Source of the DNA: Axinella damicornis | Taxonomy: Eukaryota > Porifera > Demospongiae > Axinellida > Axinellidae | Direction of reading: 5' to 3' | Length of the DNA: 64,000 bases | Assembly: GCA_963931865.1 (NCBI GenBank) | Contig: OZ007513.1 | Location: 11,371,467 to 11,435,466 of the forward strand | Shown here: positions 34,583 through 46,323 of the stretch, piece by piece | How the letters are laid out: each line of letters begins with the position of its first letter | Position numbering within the stretch: the first letter of the stretch is position 1 | Notes under the pieces: generated by a model | Told to the model about the DNA's origin: nothing | The model's database searches: none | The model's input: the letters and a program-made list of their open reading frames with translations, nothing else | Program-made: the position numbers and the translations under genes

Positions 34583-35459
34583 GGGGGGGATAATCCACAC
34601 TCCAGGTAGTCGGTGCAACTCATGAGTATGCTTCATGGTTTTGCTGACATGTAGTAAGTTAGTAACCTCTCTATTTTAGGCTTGGGAGATCCCACCGCAG
34701 GATGACATCAAGGAGAACGACGAAGGGTTTCTTGGTGCAAACGGAGTGTATAGTCACGTCGTGAAGGCAACGTACGTAGGTGACAAGTTTCCCGAATACA
34801 AAAACCAAGTGGTAGCGGCAAAAGTACTGAGAAGCAATTCTATCAACATTGAAGCTCTGGGCCAATTCATGGACACACTTCTCACCGTTAGCAGCAAGTC
34901 ACTTGTGCGTGTTGTTGGCGCTCAGTGTACCCCACCGCCGCCGACCGTTGTCATGGAGATGATGCAAACCAGCCTTCAGAAGCATCTAAAAGACAAGGGT
35001 GCACTCCGCATGCTGCATGTCCGGATCATTGCCAAGGGCGTCGCTGCAGGCCTAAGCTATCTACACTCGCTTGATCCTCCGCAACCACACGGAGGGTTGA
35101 GCAGCAAGAATGTGTTTTTAAATAATGTATCGCAAAAGAATCCACGCAAATGGGAAATCAAGCTCGGTGACTACTTCCTCACGTCGCTAACTCCTTGTGG
35201 ATCAGTGTCTGCACAACGCTATGCTGCTCCCGAACTGAAGGAAACGAATACTCCAACCCTTGAGAGCGATATCTACAGCTTTGGCATTCTGCTTGTTGAG
35301 ATGTACACAAACACTGTCCCAGAGGACCTATCATCCAGGGAGGTGCTAACGGACATCGATAGCGAGGAACTGGTACAGCTGATCCGGAATTGCACTGCAA
35401 AGTCAGTGGCAAAGCGTCCCTCAATTTCAGAAGTCATTGTAAAGCTGGAAGATCTCTGA
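28797..35459 (+). CDS. Tandem double pseudokinase protein, complete 10-exon gene
   Basis: Exons: 28797-28997, 29739-29826, 30540-30638, 31167-31235, 31792-31829, 32603-32689, 32817-32957, 33383-33457, 34025-34108, 34680-35459. Phases agree throughout, giving 553 aa. Domain 1 (about residues 30-270) keeps a glycine loop GVGQAANVF and the VAAK lysine (K58). Its catalytic loop is HRSLTPTS (145-152), so both the catalytic Asp and the metal-binding Asn are gone; DFG is AFG (168-170); APE remains (192-194). Domain 2 (about 305-553), on one intronless exon, keeps VAAK (K342). It has HGGLSSKN (431-438), losing the catalytic Asp but keeping Asn, and DYF for DFG (458-460), then AAPE and SDIYSFGILL. No signal peptide or membrane span is seen, so it is probably cytosolic. 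A scaffold or allosteric role is inferred. The ATG is preceded directly by TTCCAG, so a 5' non-coding exon is possible. Confidence 0.88.
31055..31135. repeat. (CCCT)n microsatellite in pseudokinase intron 3
   Basis: Simple CCCTCCCTCC repeats lie about 30 bp before the acceptor of the exon at 31167. Length is likely polymorphic. The tract may serve as an unusually long polypyrimidine tract. Confidence 0.9.
31945..32600. repeat. About 650-bp C/T-only low-complexity tract, pseudokinase intron 5
   Basis: Nearly uninterrupted pyrimidines form irregular CCCCTCCC and TTCCCCCTTCCC stretches at 31945-32375. A regular (CCCT)n block follows at 32450-32600 and ends at the acceptor of the exon at 32603. 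The minus strand is GGGA/GGGGA-rich and could form G-quadruplexes or triplex DNA. Open frames across it are composition artefacts. Confidence 0.9.
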
Positions 35460-37775
35460 TGCCTACATGTAGTATGTGAGGTCTTTAGTTGTCGTTACAA
35501 TAGAAAGGGTGACCTGTAGATTTGGCTATGCCTACTTCCTTTCCAAGTATTACTAGCCATAATAATTGTTAGTTTTGTCATGTATAATTATATTTTTTGC
35601 TGTACTAATAATTTATGCAAGTGGGAAAAATATTATTCCGTGTCTGATGTCTAGCACAGTGATCTTACAATGCATGGTAATCAATGGCAATTGCATTAGT
35701 TCTTGCTTACTTTTGTAAGGTAATTATTATTGTAATCGTAATTCAACAGTTGGAGCACAATTTTACGTAGTGGGTAATTATTGTAACCTAATATTATACA
35801 TGCACGGCTGATGAATATAGGAGTACACAATTCCCATAACTATTGCATTTTGTGAGAGAGGCCTGGCTATGCTATAGCAACTTCACACCAATTTAGCCAA
35901 GCAGGAAAAATTTTCCGAGAATTATATTAGACAGGCCGGTGCCGACTGCTACCCAAAATATCTGAGGAATATGCAGCTTGTGATAGTATTTCGAACAAGT
36001 GTTCTAGTGTGCTCCGCATAGAATACAATTTGTAGGTGGTGTTGGAATAAGCAGCACGACTATACGGAAGCAGTAATTATAAGGATAATATAGCTACATG
36101 TAGTCATTATCGATCAGTCCTATCTTAGTACATGCAGCTATAAATTATAGCATTTGGAGTGTTAGTGGTTAATTAGCTAGCTACCTAGCTAGCTACTAAA
36201 AGCACACTTAGGTAGCTAGTTTGTAGCCACTTTAGACAGTAAGACAGTCATTATGGCTTGCTAAAGTATAGTTTTGGCACTTTAATAAGGATAAAAAAAA
36301 CCTATTAGCTAACCTGGATGGTACTAATAATGAACCATGAAAAGGAAAGCCCAGCAGGTCCCTCCATGAAGGGAAAAAAAAAGAAAGAAGAATAGATAAA
36401 AGAATAAATAAAAGCGGGGAAGAATAACAGGCCCCCACACATCTAAGGGCCTGTTATTCTTCTCCTTTTATTATTCATAGCAAAAAAAAAGGGGGAAAAA
36501 TACAACCTAGCAACAACCCACCCCTCCATGACAGGTCAGACACCGAAGTGTAAGCCTCAGGAGCGCTGGATAGGCGCCGGTGACTGGAATCACAGGAGGC
36601 TAACCTGCTTTCAACCAGAACACCTTTCTTTAGCTTCGGTGGTCAGATGGGAACCGGCGTACTCAAGCTGCTAGGCGGGGAAGTCAGGAACCGGTATGTA
36701 CGGAGTGGCCCAGACTCGTACTCGGTTATTGGGGAGACGAACACTCAACCCCCAGGCTGTAAAGCAAGTGCTTAGCGAGTGTGCCATCCCGACATCCCGC
36801 CAAAACTTGCTACAAATTCAGTATTTAAGCCCAAACCGGATGTATCCGGTGCGCATGCGCGTAACACCTGTACTTGACTTCCCGCCAAATATTGCTTCAA
36901 ATTCAGCTGGCTGAAACATGACAGTTGACCTTACAGCGCTAGCTACACAGCTCGGCCCTGGAAACAGCTACATGTGTAATTCAAAGCCGGAGTATTGGCC
37001 CACCCTCCTTCCAAAGCTCAAGTATGTAAGCTTACAGCATGCCCATCTCATATAACTAAACCCTCGGTGCCAAATATTGCGGCCTTGGCTCTTCACTTTT
37101 TCAGGGCCAGTAGCCGCTAGCTAGCTACGTAGCCACGAGCATACAACCAGAGCATGATACTGATAGAGTAGAGAAGCTTTCAGGTGTCTGTGATGGCTAG
37201 ACCTAGCTCTTGCATGAAGCGGCTACTGACTTCATCAGTTCTAGCATATGGCAGGCTAGCTATAATACTTAGCTAGACTATATGGTTCTAGCTGATAAGC
37301 AACCGCCTAGCTAGCTAGCTACCTTCAAGTCTGAGTCTTGTGCATGCAGTTCACGGCCTAGAATTCAAACGGTTAAGAGAAGCTTGCTAGCTACATTGCT
37401 ATATACTCAGCAGGGTGTGTGGTACGTATATATATAGAGTGAGACATGCATGGTGAACCATTAGATATACTGAGCTATATATAGGCCACAGGGAGCTTAA
37501 GCAAGAGGCAGGTTTTCAGAAGTTAGCATATGTCGATCAGAGTACATGTGGGTAGCAGTGTTTGCTCACAGGTAGCTAGTCCACTGGTCAATGCTTCAGG
37601 GCCATGTATCCTGTGATTGTTGGCTGGGCCAGGTGCAGTGCTCATCAATTTTCAGACACTCAAATTTATATACAAGAATACAACAACCATAAAAATACAA
37701 AGTCCCTGAGCAATATATCAACAATGTCTTTTGTTTGATGTGGGAGTTCAAATACGATTGATGAGATTCACTGTA
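35460..37775. other. Non-coding spacer 3' of the pseudokinase gene
   Basis: No gene is supported. It holds A/T-rich 3' flank, a palindrome at about 36405-36470 with GAAGAATAACAGGCCC arms, and repeated GCTAGCTAGCTA steps at 36170-36220 and 37100-37330. A tRNA-like segment at about 36540-36790 on the minus strand (GGGTTGAGTGTTCGTCTCC resembles a degraded B box) may be another SINE; that is weak. Confidence 0.4.
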
Positions 37776-37777
37776 GT

Positions 37778-37962
37778 CTATATAGTGTGACAATCAACAG
37801 ATACATATGAAACTTGCAGCTAAGGTATAATTCATGTCATGTATCGTGCACAAAATATTCACAGATGGCTATATAGTGTGACAATCAACAGATACATATG
37901 AAACTTGTAGCTAAGGTACAATTCATGTCATGTATCATGCACAAACTATTCACAGATGGCTA
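37778..37962. repeat. Tandem duplication, about 90-bp unit, two copies
   Basis: CTATATAGTGTGACAATCAA followed by CAGATACATATGAAACTTG and TTCATGTCATGTATCGTGCA is present twice in direct tandem. The segment ends before a possible plus-strand exon at 37962-38143 (acceptor TTCACAG, donor TTTCAGGTAAAG) that is not recognised. Confidence 0.8.
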
Positions 37963-38167
37963 TGGAATGTTTCATCAAGTTTCTGGGCGTGCAACTCTCA
38001 GCAGCGATTGTGCCACAGCCCTTACCACAGCATTGCAGGAGTTGGCCCCTGCCTGTGCTGTGCCAATTACCATCGGATCCATGTCTGATGAGCCAGGGGA
38101 TTGCCGTTTACCTGGAATATGTCGTTGATAGAGACCATTTTCAGGTAAAGTAAACGTAGTCTGGTTG

Positions 38168-38168
38168 C

Positions 38169-38212
<44 letters not shown>

Positions 38213-38872
38213 CACACACGTGTGCGTACTAGAGCTGCAACGATACCCTTCAGTACTGTATTGATTATCGGTCAGATTCTAATCGAGATATATCGATATG
38301 TCGTTCATGTAATGCACCCATGCATGTACTATTGAGAGCCAGACAGTGGTTGTGTGCGACATAGCGCGGCTTCCAATGTCACCTGATTACTACTCGATGA
38401 CTCACTCGATCCATGATTTCCTGCTGGCCTTCAAATAGTCCAGGCACAAGTGACAAACGATGTCCTTCATTTTGGTTATCGCTCCCGAGTAGTCGCCAGG
38501 AAACAAAATAGCGCCACACCCGACTCTTCGCTTGTTTGTTGGGAACTATCACAAAAACGAGCTGAAACACGCAAACTACGTACGTAGCTGTAATAATTTT
38601 TAAAACAAGATTCAGCACATGCCTTCACGTACATTCACGTGATATATCGATTTTCGCGTTAGCTGACAATTATTATCACTTGGCCTAATATCGCGATGTA
38701 TCTCGATATCAATATATCGTTGCAGCTCTAGTGCATACACCACACCACACGCACACACACATATGTACACCACACACCACACACACACGTACGTACACCA
38801 CACACACACGTACGTACACCACACACACACGTACGTACACCACACACACACACATACACACACACACACATA
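38168..38872. repeat. (CA)n microsatellites flanking a hAT-like element
   Basis: Pure CA repeats run at 38168-38218. A CACACACGTACGTACAC interrupted array runs at 38745-38872. They lie on both sides of the element at 38230-38730, so the element may have inserted into one CA-rich locus. Confidence 0.85.
38230..38730. mobile_element. 501-bp non-autonomous hAT-like element
   Basis: The inverted ends are TAGAGCTGCAACGATA and TATCGTTGCAGCTCTA. It is flanked by 8-bp direct repeats GTGCGTAC (38222-38229) and GTGCATAC (38731-38738), with one mismatch. An 8-bp duplication and AGAGCTGCAACGAT ends are typical of hAT-superfamily derivatives. Subterminal ATCGATAT motifs occur inverted at both ends. No transposase frame. 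Confidence 0.85.
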
Positions 38873-39164
38873 TAGCACTTCAAAAGCGACAGTAGGCACT
38901 GTATATCCGATACAGTCACTCCATGCAGCTATTGTATATACCTCCCTTTGATGCTTGATACAGTGCCATTTATGACGTATAGCCTCCACACTCATGCAAT
39001 AACTAGAAGATATCGATGTTGCCAATAATTATATCATACTGGCATTGTGGTCGCATATATTATATATTGGCATAGCGGTACCTTTAACTTGCAGGGGATT
39101 GTACAACAAGCACACACACACACATATACGTACGTATATCCAGATGACAGTTCACACAGTATAC

Positions 39165-42100
39165 CTCTGCTTCCAGGTGGCCCACTTGAGCCAGCACTTC
39201 CACGTCTGCCAGCATTCCCAGGTGGCCCACTTGAGCCAGCACTTCCACGTCTGCCAGCATTCCCAGGGGGGCCACGGGAACCTGGACTTCCTGCTGGTGG
39301 TCGGGTTGAAGCATCAACGACTGTATGCACAAGTAACGAAGGTATGTGGCTATAATAAGGCAGATGCACTGCCTCATTAAATTCACCCAGTTCTTGATGA
39401 CATGCAGCCAACAAGGCCATCAATTTCTTATGTAGCATGTAAGCTTGAGAAAGAAGCTGGAAACGATCACTGACCAATGATGTCTAGCATTGTTCCCAGG
39501 TTCGTATGAGCTGCCATGGGAACGAGGCTAAATGATGTCCTGATACGCATCCCATGTAGCTCTGGGTGGTACTCCTAGGGAGTGGACACACTTGTACACC
39601 AACTCACATTGGAATGATAATTTTACGTAGCGTGCCACTGGTCTACATATAGCCTCGTTCTGAGGACTGTACCCTGTTTTTTCTGTTCTTCGGCTTGCGG
39701 AAGGGTGGCCACCCTTCAGCATCTGTGTATTATTGTCGACGCAAACCGAAGAACCGAAAGAATGGGGTAGGCCTGGGAACGAGGCTAGTCTACATAGTGG
39801 TTAGATGGTGAGTCCACGTTCTACGTACAGGATTTTGAAGGCCAAGGATCCCAGAGTGTAGAATTCCGAGCATAGCTAGAACCTATGATCGTTGCTTCCC
39901 AACAACCAACATCCCACACACCTTCTCACATCATTGCGTCACCTGTTATTCCATCATCCTCCTCTATGATGAAGTCTTCGTCAATAATTAACTGCTCCTC
40001 CACTTCCAGTAACATTCGAATCACGTCTTCTTCAACAGGACTTGGCCAGAACTGTATAAGAATATCAATACAATGTGTCCAGGACGTTTTTTTGCACGCA
40101 CTGCACTCACCTTCCTGTATCTAATCAAGTTTGTGACAAGGTAAGTAACACCCTGTGCAATGAGACATGGTTTGCTTTGCACGGGTTTTCAATCTTGCAA
40201 AGGTCGACCGAACATTGTAGCACATCCTGTTTGGCTTACCCACACACAGCATGTGTACATGCACAACAAATAAGAGTTTCCATGCCGACTTTGGCTGCCT
40301 AATTCACTGATCTTTGAAGAGGAAGTACATGGCAGCAACGCATGAAGAGGACATCTCACAGCAGCCATAGAGAATATGCAGTAGCTAACCATCTCACCAC
40401 CGCTTTTTTTTGCTTAGTTGCTCTGTTATAGAGAAATGCTATTTTCGCTATATAACACAACTTACAATTGGGTCCACTCCATATATGGTGTAGTAGGCAA
40501 TGTTTCCTACTACCGTTAGCACACCTGCATCGTAGAAACAAACGAAGTGCTTCACAACAGCGATTCATTCGTGCTTGAACCAATGAGGGAGTTCTGCAAC
40601 CTAATGTTGGCTTTAGGGGTATTCTAGAAATTAGGTTTCCACTCCCACTTTATATGTATTTGTATGAGGTGCTAGAATCTGGGGGAGGGGGGGGGGGATC
40701 CATGTCCATCGAACCCCCAGGACTATAGGCTGAATGTATTTACTCACCAAATCCCCTAAAGTGTTTCCTCTTGTCATCCGAGAGAAACGTGTTGACTCCA
40801 TCAAAGTCGTTGACAGTATAGACGGTAGTGATGTTGTCAAATGCGTACTTGACCACACTGGCGTTCACCAGTACCTGTATTGTGGTCGAGCAAGTGTGAA
40901 TCCCAGAGTTGTCAACCAGTGTGTTATTAGCAGAACAAAGCTGTACACTACACATGTCAAGCTGAATCTTTAGATGACGATCACTAATGAAGTACAGTAC
41001 TCCTGTAGAAGAAATATTTCCTTGGGACCTACGTAATTGGAATATCAGCTGAATGATTAGCTTCATATCTTCAAATCTTGTTACCTACATAATGCTCTAT
41101 GTGTCGGACAACACTGCCATCCTTCTATGCAGTCCACTGTACTGATTGAAGTGTCAATCATCCACCTGTAGTGTTCTCTCTTCTCATACACAACACTGCC
41201 GTCTATTCCTATGGTCACTATAGACTGCTTGAAGTGCCATTTACCTACCAATAGTTCTTTCTTTTCATACACAACGCTGCCGTCCTTTCCCACAGCCACT
41301 TGTTTGACAACGTCGGGTGATCTTCGCATACGCTTCATGATGTTACTATCCTGTGAATATGCGTGTGTATGTTGTGCACGAGTGTGTATGTTGTGCACGA
41401 GTGTGTGTGTGTGTGTGTGTGTGTTGGGGGAGGAGGGGAGGAGGTGCACGTATATCAAACTATAGCTGCAAGGTATAACTACAGTAGTGTATGTATCAAG
41501 CGCCCACCACGTATCAAGCGCCCAGCCCCCTCTTCACGCGAAAGTTACTGCACAGGGTCCAAAAGCAGTGTAGTAAGGGCCCACCCATCACAAAAGTTTT
41601 GAGCAGCATTTCTTAACCTCTGGGCGAGGTTGTGCATCCGACTTACAGTCAACTACGGCGAATTTAAAGACGCGCGATCAATTTCTATGCGTGAAAAATG
41701 CTTAGATATTCATAGCCGGTCATTGATATTCACAGCTTACCGCAGCGCTTTTTGAGTGCTGAATGGGTGGGCGGATACTACATGCCTAAGTAGTCTGAGT
41801 ACGCATCTAGCGCCCACCCCCCTGTTCAGCGGCGTTCTATTGTCCCCAAACCCTGGGCGCTTAATACGTACTCTACGGTATTACTATTTAATTCACCTAG
41901 CTAAGTGGATGCCTATACTGTACCTTGCACCTCTGGGGAACTTAGCTCCCCTGGTTGTTACAACCAGGAGAGCTAAGTGCCACAAGGGTATTACGTAGCA
42001 CCCCATATTTGACTGTGTAATGAACTCTATGCTTGTACAAACCTGTGAAAAATGTTCCAGTGATTGTCTCACTTGGCCTCCTCCTGGGACACCCGTTTCC

Positions 42101-45100
42101 ACATTGTCTTGTTGAGGTGAATGCTGAAATGTTGATTTTACGTGGATACAAACAATAGTTCAGCATATTATGCCCAGCTGTGATGGGCTAGGCTATGGTG
42201 CTGTGTAGAAGACCTATCTGTGTACCTATAATGGCTAGGCAGCGCCTGTGCCCTACTACGCACTGCTGTACTTAGACACGCCACTGCTCTCTTGTTACTC
42301 AAACTGATCATCATAGAGTGCAGATGACAGTCACGTTTGTGTACTGGAATTCACTTTGCATGAAGATTTATTTACCTCCGTTCCACTTTCCCTTCTCTTC
42401 ACCCTCCTCACTCCGAATATAGCATCAGCAGTGAGTGTTGGCGAGCATCCCCTTTGATCTTGCAGGCTTGGGTCAAAGCACACCACTCGCATACGGAACC
42501 CTGGAAATCGAATTCTGTTTGTGACAAAAAGGTATGTCCATGGTGAGGTATGTATGAGAGAGTGATAAAGGAATTATGACATTTTGACGACTTAAATAGA
42601 GACCAATTCAATTGATTGTAAGCATGTAAATATGCTTACAATCAATTGATTGCTAATAACCCATGCCCCATGAATGTCCATTTTCTGAGTTAGCTAGGGG
42701 TCACAATCGTGATATAAGTAATTGGATATTGTACTTGTAAGCAATGACTTCAATATCAGGCTCGCACTGTTATTCATAGGTATAGGGACCACCTTACCTT
42801 TGGTTAGATCTAAACTCCAGCAGAATCTTGTTGGGCTCAAGATCGTTCCCAGGATTTCGGTAACCACACGAGGTTTGACTTCCAAAGTCACGGTAGCTTA
42901 TCAAGTAGTCTAAACAGACCGGCCTCTGTGGTGTAGGGAGTTACAGTCAATACATGTCACTCCTAACAACCTATAGATACACAGCAACAAGCTTGCAATG
43001 CAGCTTTTCACAGCTGCTTGTAAACATGAGGATATGCATATGGTGCATGGACAGCCTTCTCTGACGATGAAAGGGGGTTTGCCATGGAGTGTTGGTAGGT
43101 AGCCCAAGGCATGGAAATGCAACAAAGGTTATGGCTGCCATTCTCCTTGGTGATTTAGCTGTAAATCTTGGCTGTGGGAATGTTCAAAAGTTGATTACTC
43201 TCACCATGAACAGGTCACTCTGCTGGTCTGGTTCAATGTTGTGTTCCACAGTGTCTAAATACAGTTGCTGGTTGCGTGGACAGTGGATGTTATAACGACA
43301 GAGAAGCCTGTAGTCAAACAGGAAAATTATGACAGGAAATAGTTCAAGTTTACTGTCCTATTACGTTTAGCGTACAGTCATGGTACAATTATTATTAGGC
43401 AATTTATGCCCTTCGACTATCACCAATGATAGAAAACTTTTCATCCAACGCTTTGATTGCCCCATTTCCCTTCTAGAAGCTAGCATTTCATTTATACAAC
43501 ACGCCTGTACAATGATTTTTTCCAATAATGCTCCATTACCACCTGGATGATTAGCTGCTGGGTGTAGACTATTCTGGCCGATCAACCATCCCAATGCCGT
43601 ATAATCATCATCTCTTGCTCATGGGTCACGGTAGACTAATCTCAATACCGTGAAACGTGTGCATGACCATAGCGTGTTGATATACACGCATATGCACAGT
43701 ACATGCGATGATGTCATAATAGTGGCTGCTGTTTATGGAGCCACCTCACTATTATGACTTGTTTAAAGCAGCCACCTGTCTGTATACAATGGCCAAAATA
43801 TGCTGATCCTTGGCCAAAATATGCTGGTCCCATGGCAACCAATTCTACTACACGTTCACATCTATTTCAGCTGTACCTGTTAGCGTATGTTCTTCCTCTG
43901 AGTCTGCCAGGTGTATTGATGTAGTAGATGGTGTAGTTTTCACTCTGTGCAGTCATTGACAAGTTCCTGGCCCGAACAAAATCTGCCTCACAGACATCGA
44001 AAGGACCAAGTTTTTTGAGCCTGGTACGATAGCAAGCAAATGTGCTAAGCCGGAAAGAGAGAAAAAATGTAATTACCTATAAATTGCAATTGTGGTGCTT
44101 CCAACTTGGAAATCTATTGCGTATTGCTATTCTCCCTGCCTGCAATTTGAGGATACTCAGATTGTGAATGAGTCCATCATCTTAATTCCGGTCTAGATTC
44201 GTACAAAATGCAGTGCTCCTAGTTGCCAAACCATAATATATAGCTATGCAGTTTGTCTTGATAGCTTTTATGATATAAGTATGCAGTGTTAAGAACAGGC
44301 ATGCTATTAATTAACTTCAGTGCGCAATGTATAATCTTTCCAGTGGCAACAGGTCTGATTAGATACTAATGTCGCATACTACGGTGGCCAAATTGCGGAC
44401 AAGCAAGCACAGAAATCGCGGCAATGTCTTCAGCTTTGTTCTCTAATGCAAACATGAGTACCGTCATGAATGTACACTCTATGAGAGGCCTTGGCTTGGT
44501 TAGTCTTAGTTCTGCTTACATCACTAATTATACTATGGGGTGGAACACCAACACTCCCACACAGTGGATATGGTTGTCTGCCAGCCAGTTAGGACACTAT
44601 GTTTGGAAATCACATGAAACGTTCTATCTTCTATTGTGCACGAGGTGTATCATATAAATTTTCAATGTGTGTTGCTAATACAACTCAGAGGGGAAGAATC
44701 GTTTCAGCTATAAGAGCCCACTTTGGCATTTCACATTCTTCTGTGTCATGACTGTACAATAACTCACTCTGTGCTGCTTTACAACTGCAGCATGATGTCA
44801 TTAGGTGATATGACTTCATCTTGAATGACATCATCATCAGAGTTTTGTCTAAGTATGCCAAGTCGGCTCAAGTAGGGAAGCCTATTCCTAAACATGGTCC
44901 ATCCCTTAGCAGCCAACATTTAGAAGACATAGGTGTACAATAAGTGGCCTCATGGATCGTAGTCTAAATAAACAATTGCTCAATAAGTGCCTAGTTTTCT
45001 TAGAGTAGCTAATAGTACACATTGCCGGCGAGGATACAGTTCTTCCAGCGTAATTCACTACTAACTTGTACATGGAAGATTAAATATTATGATATTTTCG

Positions 45101-46323
45101 TTGCCAGTCGTTTTTCCAAGTAATGTCATTCATGAATGTGGACTTGATTGAAGTTGACAACCTCATAGTAGAGTCGAGTATCCATATTCAAAAACCCCAG
45201 CGCTGATTGACATGTTCTAGTGCGAAATTGGTTTAATGGTGAAGGCTGGAGACAATCCACATTAATTTTTTTTCAAGATAACGATAACGATGGTCAGAAT
45301 TATAGATCTGCTAGGCATACATCAGAGTGCATAATGCTAGAATTACTATAAGGTTGCATGGTACGTAGCTAGACTGACTGATAATTAACCTGACCTGTTT
45401 TAATATGATTTTACAGTTGTTGTCACATGTATGCTTCTTGGCTATATCGCGTAAGTTTGTTGTCCTGGACCGATCTATATGTGCGAGAAATATGCTGTTC
45501 AAAGAACCCATCTGAAACGCCAACTGGGACCATCCTGTAACCTTAAAACCTTTCATGCACCTGGTGTGCTTGCGATAAATATACGGTTGGAACACTGTAT
45601 TTGTGCATAACTTACTTGGGTGCTGGAAATCTGGGTTGTATATTTGCACAGTCCGTCAACACTCCACTCAAATCCAGGCGCTGGGATGAGGCTGACACCT
45701 CTCGCATACAAAGGTATACCAGCAAAATAAATAGGACAGTGGCACCATTCAGAGATGAGCAAGTATGCGTCGAAAGCAATGCCATCCTTGAAGATAGAGT
45801 TCAGTGCTCAATGTATGATGGCAACAGTTAGCTATTGATGTCTATATGAGACGGTGAATTGATGCTTCCAACTTGAATGCCGTTGATAGAGTTTTCTGCA
45901 ACCGTATAGCTGCAACAAGACCATGCAGAGGGAGACTTGATCGTGCACTTCACTTTCTCTGCTGATATAAATGAAGTGGCGGAGAATGCCTGTCTGCTCT
46001 CCTTCTCTCAAACCTCCAGCTGCCTATTCTAGCTGCGCATCAAACCTCAAACTAAAGTTGTAACAGTGCAGCAGAGAGTCTGCAAACTATTCTAAAGTAG
46101 CTGAGAGATACGATACTTTTTATAAGAGCAAATATATTGCGACTCTGTCCACTCTGGTTATTTTGTCTTCTATTTATCATCTAGCTGCCACACAGCTAGT
46201 GACGTAAGGAAGGATAAACAGATTCTGTATATAGGATTGCTGACGTATTTTGGCTGTCTGACCTGCAGTTACCGAGGAAGGCATCACAACCACAGAGTTC
46301 AATGACTGGGGGTGGTGGGCAGT
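39165..46323 (-). CDS. CUB and collagen-like extracellular protein, partial gene
   Basis: Exons found: 46323-46263, 45700-45616, [gap], 44020-43877, 43307-43205, 42925-42798, 42514-42376, 42123-42043, 41350-41249, 41224-41166, 41141-41085, 41028-40748, 40524-40466, 40051-39943, 39320-39165. Phases agree from 44020 onward. The first two are cysteine-rich (IELCGCDAFLGNC). Exons 44020-42376 encode a CUB-like domain: cysteines, DYLISYRDFGSQTSCGYR, NKILLEFRSN and GFRMRVVCFD. Basic stretches RRVKRR and KRMRR follow and could be furin sites. Three similar short exons carry DGSVVYEK. The exon at 41028 has four cysteines and N-glycosylation sequons. The last exon holds Gly-X-Y triplets including a perfect 15-residue duplication (GPPGNAGRRGSAGSS). 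The protein is likely a secreted matrix component. Missing are the start, one exon between 45616 and 44020, and the 3' end, so two adjacent genes cannot be ruled out. Confidence 0.7.
39651..39790. mobile_element. Fold-back element of the AGCCTCGTTC family, about 140 bp
   Basis: It starts AGCCTCGTTCTGAG and ends GGCCTGGGAACGAGGCTA. The inner arms TTTTTTCTGTTCTTCGG and CCGAAGAACCGAAAGAA are also inverted. Between them is CTGTGTATTATTGTCGACGC. The same interior is found as half copies at about 1092-1160 and 52775-52861. Confidence 0.8.
41482..41878. mobile_element. TA-flanked MITE, family copy 1 (397 bp)
   Basis: The ends are CAGTAGTGTATGTATCAAGC and, inverted, GCTTAATACGTACTCTACGG, between TA dinucleotides. 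Along its whole length it matches 61373-61786 in reverse orientation. Shared segments include CAAAAGCAGTGTAGTAAGGG and GATCAATTTCTATGCGTG. It lies between exons of the CUB/collagen gene. Confidence 0.9.
42604..42652. repeat. Palindrome, about 17-bp arms
   Basis: CAATTGATTGTAAGCAT, a 6-base loop, then ATGCTTACAATCAATTG. It is an isolated perfect hairpin in an intron of the CUB/collagen gene. It could be a minimal fold-back remnant. Confidence 0.85.
45430..45545. repeat. Repeat shared with 59620-59720
   Basis: GTAAGTTTGTTGTCCTGGAC and ATGTGCGAGAAATATGCTGT here correspond to GTAAGTTTTGTTGCACTGGA and ATGCGCAAGAAATATGACGT at 59627. The open minus frame here is therefore repeat sequence, not an exon. 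Confidence 0.65.

Noticed and set aside
37962..38143. Plus-strand exon candidate with strong acceptor and donor
   Set aside because: Two plus frames and one minus frame are plausible, none matches a known family, and no neighbouring exon could be linked.
38755..38872. CA/GT-rich stretches read as a CRISPR-like array
   Set aside because: Simple microsatellite with variable units, and the genome is eukaryotic.
39400..39465. Possible exon upstream of the collagen exon reading SDRFQLLSQAY
   Set aside because: It has AG/GT borders and a good frame, but needs phase 2 while the preceding exon ends in phase 1. The collagen exon joins directly in phase without it.
45311..45545. Open minus frame that could fill the gap in the CUB/collagen gene
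   Set aside because: Part of it is a dispersed repeat also present at 59620-59720, and phase and acceptor do not fit.
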